From HK1 sp965215295 (GTDB taxonomy: Bacteria > Pseudomonadota > Gammaproteobacteria > HK1), in the NCBI GenBank assembly GCA_965215295.1, contig OZ244045.1, positions 3,100,001 to 3,164,000 of the forward strand: a DNA stretch of 64,000 nucleotides, read 5' to 3'. The number at the start of each line of letters is the position of its first letter. The first letter of the stretch is position 1. Shown piece by piece: positions 37,662-46,202 of the stretch. The notes below the pieces were generated by a model. The model was not told the origin of the DNA. It did not search any database and worked only from the letters and a program-made list of their open reading frames with translations. The translations under genes were made by a program, and so were the position numbers.

Positions 37662-38315
37662 TCAGCCGCGGCCGTCCCAGGCCAGGAAGTTGGAGAGCAG
37701 CGCAAGGCCGGCGCGCTGGCTCTTCTCGGGGTGGAACTGCACCGCGAACAGCCGCTCGCCGGCGACGGCGGCGGTGAACTCCAGTCCGTACTCGCTGGCG
37801 CCGGCAACGACCGCTTCGTCGCGGGGACACACGTAGTAGCTGTGCACGAAATAGAACCGCTCCGCATCGTCGATGCCGAGCCACAGCGGGTGGTCCGACC
37901 GCTGGTGCACCCGGTTCCAGCCCATGTGGGGCACCTTGAGCCGCCGGCCCTGGCGATCGGTCCCGCCGGACGGGAAACGCACCGAGCGGCCCGCGAGCCA
38001 TCCGAACCCCGGCGTGTCCGGATCCTCCTCGCTCGAATCGAACAGCACCTGCAGGCCCATGCAGATCCCGAGCACCGGCTTGGCGCCGAGACACGCCCGC
38101 ATCGGGTCCAGGAGCCCGTGCGCGGCAAGCTCCGCCATGCAGTCGCGCATCGCCCCCTGTCCCGGGAACACGACCCGGTCGGCGTTCTCGATCTCCCGGG
38201 CGTCATCCGTCACCCGGACGACGGCACGCCCGGCGGCGACGTGCTCGACCGCCTTGGACACCGAGCGAAGGTTGCCCATGCCGTAGTCGACCACGACGAC
38301 GGTTTCGACGCTCAT
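37662..38315 (-). CDS. hisH: Imidazole glycerol phosphate synthase subunit HisH
   Basis: 217-residue glutamine amidotransferase subunit. Conserved VVDYGMGNLRSVSKAVEH at the start, nucleophile in GICMGLQVLFDSSEED, and HPEKSQRAGLALLSNFL at the end supply the Cys-His-Glu triad. It delivers ammonia to HisF. It follows hisB by 16 bases, as in usual his operons, but hisA and hisF do not follow; the next gene on this strand is the GFA protein. The start at 38315 (MSVETVVVVDYG) has GGAG upstream. Confidence 0.95.
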   Translation of the reverse strand: MSVETVVVVDYGMGNLRSVSKAVEHVAAGRAVVRVTDDAREIENADRVVFPGQGAMRDCMAELAAHGLLDPMRACLGAKPVLGICMGLQVLFDSSEEDPDTPGFGWLAGRSVRFPSGGTDRQGRRLKVPHMGWNRVHQRSDHPLWLGIDDAERFYFVHSYYVCPRDEAVVAGASEYGLEFTAAVAGERLFAVQFHPEKSQRAGLALLSNFLAWDGRG

Positions 38316-38331
38316 GCGGCCGGGCTCCGCC

Positions 38332-38925
38332 TCACAACGTGCCCTTCGTCGACGGCACCGTCCCGCCCATCCGCTCGTCCGGCGCCACCGCCATGCGAAG
38401 CGCGCGGCCGAACCCCTTGAAGACCGTCTCGGCGATGTGGTGGGCATTGACCCCTTGCAGCGAATCGATGTGCACGGTGGCCGCCGCCGCGTTCACGAAC
38501 CCCTGGAAGAACTCGCGGATCAGATCGACGTCGAATGCGCCGATGCGCGCGCGAGGGTAGCTCACCCGGTAGAACAGTCCGGGACGCCCGGAGAAATCGA
38601 TGACCACCCTGGAAAGCGCCTCGTCGAGCGGGACATAGGCGTGTCCGTAGCGGGCGATCCCGCGCTTGTCGCCGAGCGCCTCGGCAACCGCCTGGCCGAG
38701 CACGATTCCGGTGTCCTCGACGGTGTGGTGGTCGTCGACCGCGACGTCTCCGTCCGCCCGCACGTCGAGGTCGATGACCCCGTGCCGGGCCACCTGCTCC
38801 AGCATGTGCTCGAAGAACGGGATGCCGGTAGCGAGGCGTGCGGCGCCGGAGCCGTCGAGCGCGACGACGGCGGTGATCCTGGTCTCGCGTGTCTTGCGTT
38901 CGATGGTCGCGGTGCGGTAAGACAT
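38332..38925 (-). CDS. hisB: Imidazoleglycerol-phosphate dehydratase HisB
   Basis: 197 residues, monofunctional form without the histidinol phosphatase domain. Family signatures are clear: GIPFFEHMLEQVARHGVIDL, DVAVDDHHTVEDTGIVLG and VNAHHIAETVFKGFGRALR, which provide the His and Glu ligands of the two manganese ions. It is the sixth step of histidine synthesis. It starts at 38925 and precedes hisH on the same strand; hisC lies 10 kb away on the other strand. Confidence 0.96.
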   Translation of the reverse strand: MSYRTATIERKTRETRITAVVALDGSGAARLATGIPFFEHMLEQVARHGVIDLDVRADGDVAVDDHHTVEDTGIVLGQAVAEALGDKRGIARYGHAYVPLDEALSRVVIDFSGRPGLFYRVSYPRARIGAFDVDLIREFFQGFVNAAAATVHIDSLQGVNAHHIAETVFKGFGRALRMAVAPDERMGGTVPSTKGTL

Positions 38926-38984
38926 GATGTGCGGGTTCCATGCAAGGCGATGCCTGAACGGTACAGCATAGCGAGCGCTACACC

Positions 38985-39509
38985 GTGTATAAACCGATCG
39001 CCACGCGACCTCTCCCGGAGACCGCCCTCGGACCCGACCCGCTCACGTGCTGCGCCCTCGGCATCCTGCTCGTCGCGTTCACGGGTGTCATGACCGGGTG
39101 CGCCAGAACGAGCACGACGTCTCTCGATGCCGACACGATCGAGATTGCGGTGCGTGTGGGCGCGATCTGCGATGGAGCCGATGCCGATCGGCTGGCGCGC
39201 CGGCAGGCCGCGGTGGAGACCCTCCGGCGGGGCTTCGACGACTTCATCGTGGTCGATTCCGCCGGCGGCGACCACGTGGCGGACTACGCCCCGGTCACCG
39301 CTCGCACGAACCTGTACGGCCACACCGGGACGCTCTTCAGGGAAGACGCGCCCCTCCTCGCACACCGCCGGGTGCTGACGGTTCGAATGCTTCGCGCCGG
39401 GGAGGACGACAGCGGGGAGAGCTTGTCCGCTCGCGCGGTCCTGAGCAGCGACCGGGAGACGATCGCGACCGGGGGCGCACCGGCCACGTGCCTCGGGCTC
39501 GGCGGCTGA
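38985..39509 (+). CDS. Putative lipoprotein of unknown function
   Basis: 174 residues from a GTG at 38985. A hydrophobic stretch (LTCCALGILLVAFTGVMTGC, residues ~20-39) ends in a fair lipobox (VMTGC), with the mature Cys near 39. The n-region before it is long (about 19 residues). The rest (YAPVTARTNLYGHTGTLFRE) is not familiar. The N-terminal part after the Cys may resemble outer-membrane BON-like or stress lipoproteins only loosely. It ends three bases before lutA on the same strand, so it is probably in the lut operon. Function unknown. Confidence 0.6.
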   Translation: MYKPIATRPLPETALGPDPLTCCALGILLVAFTGVMTGCARTSTTSLDADTIEIAVRVGAICDGADADRLARRQAAVETLRRGFDDFIVVDSAGGDHVADYAPVTARTNLYGHTGTLFREDAPLLAHRRVLTVRMLRAGEDDSGESLSARAVLSSDRETIATGGAPATCLGLGG

Positions 39510-39512
39510 ACG

Positions 39513-40265
39513 ATGTACCGGGTCGGGCTGTTCGTCACCTGTCTCGTCGATCTCTTTCGTCCCGCCGTCGGGTTCGCGGCGGTGAAGCTGCTCGAGGACG
39601 CAGGCTGCGCCGTCGACGTGCCCGCGGCCCAGACGTGTTGCGGGCAGCCCGCCTACAACAGCGGCGACACCACCGATACGCGGGCCATCGCGAAGCGCAC
39701 CATCGAGGCGTTCGAGTCCTTCGACTACGTGGTCGCGCCCTCCGGGTCGTGCGCCGGGATGCTGCGCGAGCACTATCCGCGGCTGTTCTCCACCGGGGCC
39801 GACTGGCATGCGCGCGCGCAGTCCCTCGCCGATCGCACCCATGAGCTCTCGAGCTTCCTCGCCGACGTGCTCGGCGTTCGAGATGTCGACGCCCGGCTCG
39901 ACGCGCGTGCGACCTACCACGACTCCTGCGCGGGCCTGCGCGAGATGGGAGTCCGGGACCAGCCGCGCGCGCTGCTCGCATCCGTCCGCGGGCTCGGGCT
40001 CACCGAGATGCGGGACGCGGGCACCTGCTGCGGCTTCGGCGGGACGTTCTGCGTCAAGTATCCCGAGATCTCCACCCGTCTCGTCGACGAGAAATGCGCG
40101 AACGTGCTCTCGACCGGGGCCGAGGTGCTGCTCGGAGGCGACCTCGGGTGTCTGCTCAACATCGCGGGAAGGCTCACGCGGCAGTCGCATCCGGTGCGGG
40201 TGCTCCACTTCGCGGAAGTGCTCGCCGGCATGGCCGGACGCGGAATCGGAGAGCCGGGGGGATGA
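39513..40265 (+). CDS. lutA: L-lactate utilisation protein LutA (LldE)
   Basis: 250 residues with two CCG domains: TCCGQPAYNSG near residue 47 and TCCGFGGTFCVKYPEIS near residue 171. These cysteine-rich motifs, as in heterodisulfide reductase and glycolate oxidase subunits, bind Fe-S clusters. Together with LutB and LutC it forms an alternative L-lactate dehydrogenase complex. The gene starts three bases after the lipoprotein stop and overlaps a small ORF at its end (ATGA at 40262). The set lutA-lutB-lutC in order confirms the call. Confidence 0.93.
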   Translation: MYRVGLFVTCLVDLFRPAVGFAAVKLLEDAGCAVDVPAAQTCCGQPAYNSGDTTDTRAIAKRTIEAFESFDYVVAPSGSCAGMLREHYPRLFSTGADWHARAQSLADRTHELSSFLADVLGVRDVDARLDARATYHDSCAGLREMGVRDQPRALLASVRGLGLTEMRDAGTCCGFGGTFCVKYPEISTRLVDEKCANVLSTGAEVLLGGDLGCLLNIAGRLTRQSHPVRVLHFAEVLAGMAGRGIGEPGG

Positions 40266-40426
40266 TCGCGGTGGCACACGGTCCTCCGGGTCGTGCCCGG
40301 GCCGCCGGGGAAATGCTCCGCCGGCTTCGCGAGCTCCGGGATGGCGATGACCGCGCAGCCCTGCCGCGGGACCGTGCGCGCGTGCAGCCGATGGCCGGAC
40401 CCGGGATCGTCGAGACCGGGCGATGA
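40262..40426 (+). CDS. Small ORF bridging lutA and lutB
   Basis: 54 codons starting MIAVAHGPPGRARAAGE. Its ATG overlaps the lutA stop (ATGA) and its own stop overlaps the lutB ATG (ATGA), so it exactly fills the gap between them. It is basic and unlike any protein I know. A similar-sized ORF fills the lutB-lutC gap in the same way. It may be translated only to keep ribosomes moving between cistrons, or be a chance open frame in G+C-rich DNA. Confidence 0.4.
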   Translation: MIAVAHGPPGRARAAGEMLRRLRELRDGDDRAALPRDRARVQPMAGPGIVETGR

Positions 40427-41850
40427 GGCCCGCGGCGCACGACTTCCCGGCCCGGGCCCGTTCCGCGCTGAACGATCCCGACCTCGCGCGGGCGATGGCG
40501 CGCGCCCGTACCGGATTCGTCGACCGGCGCCTCGCCGTGGTCGAAGCGCTCCCGGAGTTCCAGGCGTTGCGGCGCACCGCCCGGGAGATCAAGGAACACG
40601 CGCTGCACCACCTCGACTACTACCTCGAGCGCTTCGAGGCCCGGGTGCTCGCGCACGGCGGCCACGTGCACTGGGCGAGCACCCCGGCCGAGGCGTGCGC
40701 CATCGTCGTCGACATCTGCCGCGCGGCGGGCGCGAAGCGGGTCACCAAGGGAAAGTCCATGGTGGCGGAGGAGATTGCGCTGAACGAGGCGCTGGAGGCG
40801 GCGGGCCTCGAGACGGTCGAGACCGACCTCGGCGAGTACATCATCCAGCTCGCCGGCGAGCCGCCGAGCCACATCATCGTGCCGGCCATCCACAAGACCA
40901 GGGACCAGATCTCCGACCTGTTCCACGCTCATCACGCGAAGTACGGGATCACCGAGCGCCGGACCGAGGCGACGGCGCTGGTCGGCGAGGCGCGCGCGGT
41001 GCTGCGCGAGAAGTTCCAGAGCGCGGATGTCGGGATCACTGGCGCGAACTTCCTGATCGCCGAGACCGGGTCGAGCGTCATCGTCACCAACGAGGGCAAC
41101 GGCGACCTCACCAACACGCTGCCGCGGGTGCACGTCGTCACCGCGGGGATCGAGAAGGTGGTGCCGACCCTCGACGACATGAGCACCATCCTGCGCCTGC
41201 TCGCGCGGAGCGCGACCGGGCAGGAGACCACCGCCTACACCACACTGTCGACCGGCCCGCGCCGACCGCGCGATCTCGACGGACCGGACGAGTACCACGT
41301 CGTGCTGATCGACAACGGCCGCTCCCGGATGCTCGGCGACGAGTTCCACGAGATGCTTCGGTGCATCCGCTGCGGTGCGTGCATGAACCACTGTCCGGTC
41401 TATCACGCGGTGGGCGGACATGCCTACGGATGGGTGTACGTCGGTCCGATGGGCTCGGTGCTGACCCCGCTGATCGTGGGACTCGACCAGGCCCGCAACC
41501 TTCCCGACGCCTGTACCCTCAACGGGCGGTGCGCGGACGTGTGCCCGATGGAGATTCCGCTCCCGGATCTGATCCGCAAGCTGCGCACGCGCGGGTTCGA
41601 GGAGCGCATCACGCCACCGCGGGTTCGCCTGGGGCTTCGCGCATGGGCGTTCATGGCCCGGCGTCCCGCCCTGTATCGCGTGGCGACGTCGCTCGGGATG
41701 CGCGTCCTCGGTCTGCTCGGGCGCTATCGGGGCCGCTTTCGCCGGCTTCCGCTCGCCGGAGGCTGGACCGGAACCCGCGATCTGCCGGCGCCCGCGGGAA
41801 GGACGTTCATGTCGGCGTGGTCGAAGCGGCGGGCGGCGGAACGACGATGA
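40423..41850 (+). CDS. lutB: L-lactate utilisation iron-sulfur protein LutB (LldF)
   Basis: 475 residues. The N-terminal LUD domain (~60-300) contains GAKRVTKGKSMVAEEIALNE and GANFLIAETGSSVIVTNEGN. Two 4Fe-4S motifs follow: CIRCGACMNHCPVYH near residue 308 and CTLNGRCADVCPMEIP near 365. The C-terminal part (RVRLGLRAWAFMARRP) is basic and may be membrane-associated. It couples lactate oxidation to electron transfer with LutA and LutC. Its start and stop both overlap flanking small ORFs through ATGA. Confidence 0.94.
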   Translation: MRPAAHDFPARARSALNDPDLARAMARARTGFVDRRLAVVEALPEFQALRRTAREIKEHALHHLDYYLERFEARVLAHGGHVHWASTPAEACAIVVDICRAAGAKRVTKGKSMVAEEIALNEALEAAGLETVETDLGEYIIQLAGEPPSHIIVPAIHKTRDQISDLFHAHHAKYGITERRTEATALVGEARAVLREKFQSADVGITGANFLIAETGSSVIVTNEGNGDLTNTLPRVHVVTAGIEKVVPTLDDMSTILRLLARSATGQETTAYTTLSTGPRRPRDLDGPDEYHVVLIDNGRSRMLGDEFHEMLRCIRCGACMNHCPVYHAVGGHAYGWVYVGPMGSVLTPLIVGLDQARNLPDACTLNGRCADVCPMEIPLPDLIRKLRTRGFEERITPPRVRLGLRAWAFMARRPALYRVATSLGMRVLGLLGRYRGRFRRLPLAGGWTGTRDLPAPAGRTFMSAWSKRRAAERR

Positions 41851-42005
41851 ACGCCGTGAAGAGGAACGCCGCGAAGGAACGCATCCTCGGTCTGTCCGGG
41901 CTCCCGGGTCCGCCCGGGCTCCGGCGTTCCGGCCGGCGGCCGCTCATGGGGTTCCGTGCCGGGGTGTCCGCCCGGGGCGGGCGGGCGGCGGGCGGAGCGC
42001 GATGA
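41847..42005 (+). CDS. Small ORF bridging lutB and lutC, with a partial copy of the lutC start
   Basis: 52 codons starting MNAVKRNAAKERILGL. Its ATG overlaps the lutB stop and its stop overlaps the lutC ATG, both as ATGA. The first codons resemble the start of LutC (MNATKERVLEAV): the DNA cgatgaacgcc is repeated, and aacgccgcgaaggaacgcat matches the lutC start with a few changes. So the gap looks like a partial duplication of the lutC 5' end. The remainder (Gly/Pro/Arg-rich) is unfamiliar. Confidence 0.45.
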   Translation: MNAVKRNAAKERILGLSGLPGPPGLRRSGRRPLMGFRAGVSARGGRAAGGAR

Positions 42006-42652
42006 ACGCCACGAAGGAGCGGGTCCTGGAGGCGGTGCGGCGTTCGCTGCGCCGGGCAGGGCCATTGCCCGAGAGCGTCCGGGCCGGGCTCGACCGTCGC
42101 CTCGCCACTCCGATCCCGAATCCGAAGCCGGCCCTCTGCGAAGACCCTGTCAGCCTCTTCGTCCGCAAGGCGAACGCGGCGCACACCCGGACCTCGATGG
42201 CGCCCACCCTCGCCGGGGTCTCGGAGGTCGTGGTGCGTCACATCGAACACCACGGCCTGGACGATGCGATCGTCGTGGCCCCCGGACTCGAAGGGGTGCG
42301 GTGGTCGAACCGCCTCGCGGTCGAGCGGCGGGCGGCCCGCGGGTCGGACCGGCTCAGCGTGACCGGAGCGTTCGCCGGCATCGCGGAGACCGGAAGCGTG
42401 ATGCTTCTCTCGGGCCCCGAGAGCCCGACGACGCTGAACTTTCTGCCCGAGGACCACATCGTGGTGCTGCGCGAGTCGCGCATCGTTGCGCATCTCGAAG
42501 ACGCCTGGGCGCTGCTCCGGGAGGAGCGGGAATCGATGCCGCGTACCGTCAACCTCATCTGCGGTCCGTCGAAGACCGGCGATGTCGAGCTCGAAATCCT
42601 CGAAGGCGCGCACGGCCCACGCCGGTTTCATGTCGTGGTCGTGCAGGAATGA
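42002..42652 (+). CDS. lutC: L-lactate utilisation protein LutC
   Basis: 216 residues, a single LUD domain (VTGAFAGIAETGSVMLLSGP, NFLPEDHIVVLRESRIV, NLICGPSKTGDVELEILEGA). These patterns match LutC/YkgG. It completes the lactate dehydrogenase complex with LutA and LutB. The start at 42002 overlaps the preceding small ORF. No lactate permease or LutR-type regulator is adjacent; the next gene, 268 bases on, is a Rieske oxygenase. Confidence 0.92.
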   Translation: MNATKERVLEAVRRSLRRAGPLPESVRAGLDRRLATPIPNPKPALCEDPVSLFVRKANAAHTRTSMAPTLAGVSEVVVRHIEHHGLDDAIVVAPGLEGVRWSNRLAVERRAARGSDRLSVTGAFAGIAETGSVMLLSGPESPTTLNFLPEDHIVVLRESRIVAHLEDAWALLREERESMPRTVNLICGPSKTGDVELEILEGAHGPRRFHVVVVQE

Positions 42653-42920
42653 CCGGACCGCCGCTCGCGGCGTCGAGCAGGCGTGAGGACGGACGGCGGC
42701 AGTCCGCAAGTCGCGACGGGGGCGGCCCGCGCGTCTCCCCCGGCGCGAAGCCCCCCGGAAGCTCGTCCATGGTGTCGAGGTACTCCTTGCGCAGGCAAGG
42801 ATCGGCAGCGACGCCGGCGCTATGATCCCGTCCTCGGGAGACCCGGATCGATCGACCCCTCCCGACGCGCCGGCTGACCAGGCGCGCCTGGTCCGATCAC
42901 CGCGCCCGAGGAACGCAACG

Positions 42921-44075
42921 ATGCTCGACGAGTCGACCGCGACACCGGATCTGCCGGCGGTGGGCCGGCCGATCACGGACGAACCGAGGACCTCGTTCAC
43001 CCTGCCGTCGGAGTACTACACGAGCCCGGCGGTCTACGAACGGGAGAAGGAGGCCATCTTCTACCGCACCTGGCAGTACGTCGCGCATCGGTCCGCGTTC
43101 GCGGAGCCGGGCGACTACGTGACGCTGCGGATCTGCGACCAGAACGTCTTCGTCATGCGGGGAGGAGACGGCGTCCTGCGGGCCTTCTACAACGTGTGCC
43201 GCCATCGCGGGCACGAGCTGCTCGGCGAACCCCGCGGCAACGTGGGTTCGGCCATCGTGTGTCCCTACCACGCCTGGACCTTCGAGCGCGACGGAAGGCT
43301 GCGCGCCGCGCGCTTCTCGTCGCAGCGGCCGGGCTTCGACAAGGCCGATTTCGGGCTCCGCCCGATCCGGCTCGAGCTCTTCTGCGACTGCGTGTTCGTC
43401 AACCTCGACGACGATGCGGAGAGCCTCACGAGCCTCGCGGGAGACATGGAGGCCGACCTCCGCCGGCGCGTTCCCTACCTCGGCGATCTCGCGACGCACC
43501 CCCGTTCCGCCGGCCTTCTGGGCGTGACACGCCAGCACGCGGGATGGAAGGTCGTGGTCGACAACTACGTGGAGTGCTACCACTGCCACCACGCGCATCC
43601 GGACTTCGTCTCGCTGGTCTCCATGGACCACTACCGCCTGGACCTCGGACGCATCTGGTCGCGCCAGTCGGGTCCCGAGACCCGGCCGATCAACACCGCC
43701 TACGAATTCGACCCGGACGCCGGTTACCGGGGCTCCATGTTCTGGTACCTGTGGCCGAACACGACCTTCAACATCCTTCCGGGCTCGAACGAGCTGGCGG
43801 TCTACCGGATCCGCCCCATCGACCCCGAGTGGTCGAGCTTCGAGGGCGACGTCCTCACCACCGACGGCCGGGTCAACGAAGCGCGCACCACCTACACCGC
43901 CAACGTGCTCACGCCGGAGGACATCGCGCTGTGCGAAAGTGTCCAGCGCGGCTTGAAGTCGAAGGGGTACGATCAGGGCCCGATCATGGCCGGCGACGCT
44001 CCGGGCGGCGAGAACGAGTACGCGGTCCACCACTTCCACACGCTGGTCCGCGAAGCGCTGAACGGGCACGGCTGA
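42921..44075 (+). CDS. Rieske non-haem iron oxygenase, alpha subunit
   Basis: 384 residues. Rieske cluster ligands: CRHRGHELLG and CPYHAWTFERDG (C-x-H, C-x2-H). The mononuclear iron site lies in DNYVECYHCHHAHPDF, with a third ligand expected further on. The overall layout is like the quaternary-ammonium group (glycine betaine, choline, carnitine and stachydrine oxygenases). Such enzymes need a reductase (as GbcB), but none is adjacent. The start at 42921 was preferred over an upstream ATG because GAGGA precedes it and the first 33 extra codons look like random coding. The next gene is a BKACE enzyme. Substrate unknown. Confidence 0.83.
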   Translation: MLDESTATPDLPAVGRPITDEPRTSFTLPSEYYTSPAVYEREKEAIFYRTWQYVAHRSAFAEPGDYVTLRICDQNVFVMRGGDGVLRAFYNVCRHRGHELLGEPRGNVGSAIVCPYHAWTFERDGRLRAARFSSQRPGFDKADFGLRPIRLELFCDCVFVNLDDDAESLTSLAGDMEADLRRRVPYLGDLATHPRSAGLLGVTRQHAGWKVVVDNYVECYHCHHAHPDFVSLVSMDHYRLDLGRIWSRQSGPETRPINTAYEFDPDAGYRGSMFWYLWPNTTFNILPGSNELAVYRIRPIDPEWSSFEGDVLTTDGRVNEARTTYTANVLTPEDIALCESVQRGLKSKGYDQGPIMAGDAPGGENEYAVHHFHTLVREALNGHG

Positions 44076-44170
44076 GGAGACGCCCGTTTCGTCGCGTGAC
44101 GATCCCGAAGGGTGGATGCGGAGGTCGCGCACACGCCCGCCCGTACCGAATCCGGCCAGGAGGAACATGC

Positions 44171-45109
44171 ATGGCAGCGAAGCAGAAGAAGGTCATCATC
44201 ACGTGCGCGGCCACCGGGTCGATCCACACCCCGACGATGTCTCCGCACCTGCCGCTGACGCCGTCGGAGATCGCGGAGCAATCCATCGAGGCCGCGGAGG
44301 CGGGGGCCGCGATCATCCATCTCCACGCGCGCAATCCCGAGGACGGCAGCCCCACCCCGAGTCCGGACGTGTTCATGGAGTTCCTGCCCCGCATCAAGCA
44401 GAGCTGCAAGTCGGTGATCAACGTCACCACCGGCGGAGGGCACGGGATGACGCTCGAAGAGCGGCTCGCCGGCGCGATGCGCACGAAGCCGGAGATGAGC
44501 TCGCTCAACATGGGCTCCATGAACTTCGGGCTCTACCCGATGCTCGACCGCTACCGCGAGTTCAAGTACGAATGGGAGCGCAGGCACCTCGAGAACAGCC
44601 GCGACTTCATCTTCCGCAACACGTTCAAGGACATCGAGTACATCCTGCGCGAACTCGGCGAGGCCCACGGCACCCGCTTCGAGTACGAGTGCTACGACGT
44701 CGGCCAACTCTACAACCTCGCCCACTTCCTCGACCGCGGCCTGGTGAAGCCGCCCCTGTTCGTCCAGACCATCTTCGGCATCCTCGGGGGGATCGGCGCG
44801 GACCAGGAAAACCTCGTCCACATGAAGCGGATCGCGGACAGGCTGTTCGGCGACGACTACTACTGGAGCGTGCTCGCGGCGGGCCGCCACCAGCTCGGCT
44901 TCGTGACCATGAGCGCAATCATGGGCGGCAACGTCCGGGTCGGCCTCGAGGACAGCCTGTTCGCGGGCAAGGGCCGGCTCGCCAGGTCGAACGCGGAGCA
45001 GGTACGCATCGTGCGCTCCATCGTCGAGAACCTGTCCCTGGAAGTCGCAAGCCCGGACGAGGCGCGAGAGATGCTCGCGCTCAAGGGTGGTGACGCGGTC
45101 GGATTCTGA
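44171..45109 (+). CDS. Beta-keto acid cleavage enzyme (BKACE, DUF849)
   Basis: 312-residue TIM-barrel enzyme with zinc ligands in IIHLHARNPEDG (HxH) and conserved VINVTTGGG, EMSSLNMGSMNFG, RFEYECYDVGQ and VRVGLEDSL. BKACE proteins condense beta-keto acids with acetyl-CoA, giving acetoacetate and a CoA thioester; known substrates include 3-dehydrocarnitine and 3-keto-5-aminohexanoate. The ATG at 44171 has AGGAGG seven bases upstream. It lies 95 bases after the Rieske oxygenase. That pairing would fit breakdown of a quaternary amine, but this is inference. Confidence 0.88.
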   Translation: MAAKQKKVIITCAATGSIHTPTMSPHLPLTPSEIAEQSIEAAEAGAAIIHLHARNPEDGSPTPSPDVFMEFLPRIKQSCKSVINVTTGGGHGMTLEERLAGAMRTKPEMSSLNMGSMNFGLYPMLDRYREFKYEWERRHLENSRDFIFRNTFKDIEYILRELGEAHGTRFEYECYDVGQLYNLAHFLDRGLVKPPLFVQTIFGILGGIGADQENLVHMKRIADRLFGDDYYWSVLAAGRHQLGFVTMSAIMGGNVRVGLEDSLFAGKGRLARSNAEQVRIVRSIVENLSLEVASPDEAREMLALKGGDAVGF

Positions 45110-45235
45110 TCGACGGCAACGGCGGCGCCCGCCGTCCGCCCGCAACCCCGCCCCGTGCGGCCGCCGGTCCGGCGAAAGCCCTGTCCGCGCCGTGCGCCGT
45201 TCGGCCCACCGTCCGCCGGAGTCTCGCGCATCAGC

Positions 45236-45348
45236 GCGTGCGGCGGCATTGCCGATCGGCGGAAGCGTCGTCCGCCGTGCCCGTGATCGCCACCGTCCCG
45301 ATCGCCGGGGCGTGCGACGGCGTTGCCGATTTGGAGGAAGCGTCGTCC
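45236..45348. repeat. Direct repeat between BKACE and sulfurtransferase genes
   Basis: A 38-base motif (gcgtgcggcggcattgccga...gcgtcgtcc) at 45236-45273 recurs with small changes at 45310-45348. It lies between two converging genes. Function unknown. Confidence 0.6.
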
Positions 45349-45363
45349 CCGAGCGCCGTCGAC

Positions 45364-46191
45364 TCAATCCCGTCCGTGCACGACGACCGGACACTCCATG
45401 CGGTTCCCCCACTCCTGCCAGGACGCGACGTAGTTGCGCACGTCCGGGTGCCCGAGCAGGCGCAACGCCAGGTACGCATGCGCGGAGCGATAGCCGGTGT
45501 TGCAGTAGGCGATGACCGGCGTCCCGGTCGTGATTCCCACCGAAGCGTACCGGTCGCGCAGAGTGCCCTCGTCGAGCATGCGGCCGTGGTCGTCCAGATT
45601 GTGGACCCATTCGAGATGGACCGCGCTCGGCACCGCCCCGGCGCGGGCGGCGCCACGGGAGTCCTCGCCTTGCCACTCCTTGTCGGTCCGGGTGTCGAGG
45701 ATCACTGTCGAGGGATCGTCGATCGCGGCGACGACGTCCGACCAGCTCGCGCATACCGACTCCACCGCTTCGAACGGATACGCACCGGCTTTCGGCGGCT
45801 TCGCCTCGTGGGTGAGCGGCTGTCCCGCCGCCTCCCAGGCACGCACGCCGCCGTCGAGCACCGCCACGCGCTCGTGCCCGAGGTATTCGAGGAACCAGAA
45901 GGCGCGGGCCGCCGATTCGTCGGTGAATTCACTGCACACGACGACGGTGTCGTCGCGGCGGATCCCGGCGCCCGCGAGCTGGAACGCCCACATCCTCGTG
46001 AAGGAGGCGAGCGGCGCGGGGTCCGAGTCGTAGGTGTTGATCCCGTACACGCTGAAGTTGCGCGCGCCCGGGATGTGTCCGTTCGCGTAGCGCTCGCCGC
46101 GCCGCACGTCGAGCACCACCAGGTCCTCGTCATCGAGGCGGGGGGCGAGGGTGGCCGGACGCCACAACAGCGAAACGGAAGCAGCGGTCAT
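45364..46191 (-). CDS. Rhodanese-type sulfurtransferase (two domains)
   Basis: 275 residues with two rhodanese domains, ~10-125 and ~145-270. The second has the active Cys in AYCNTGYRSAHAYLAL; the first keeps Cys in VVVCSEFTDESAARAF, the usual non-catalytic half having lost the loop. It resembles thiosulfate or 3-mercaptopyruvate sulfurtransferases. The CxxGxR loop favours the thiosulfate type by rule of thumb. The start at 46191 has GGAG upstream. It follows the class III aminotransferase by 11 bases on the same strand, so they should work together, for instance on a sulfur-containing amino compound; that link is inference. Confidence 0.83.
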   Translation of the reverse strand: MTAASVSLLWRPATLAPRLDDEDLVVLDVRRGERYANGHIPGARNFSVYGINTYDSDPAPLASFTRMWAFQLAGAGIRRDDTVVVCSEFTDESAARAFWFLEYLGHERVAVLDGGVRAWEAAGQPLTHEAKPPKAGAYPFEAVESVCASWSDVVAAIDDPSTVILDTRTDKEWQGEDSRGAARAGAVPSAVHLEWVHNLDDHGRMLDEGTLRDRYASVGITTGTPVIAYCNTGYRSAHAYLALRLLGHPDVRNYVASWQEWGNRMECPVVVHGRD

Positions 46192-46202
46192 CGTACTGGC
46201 TC

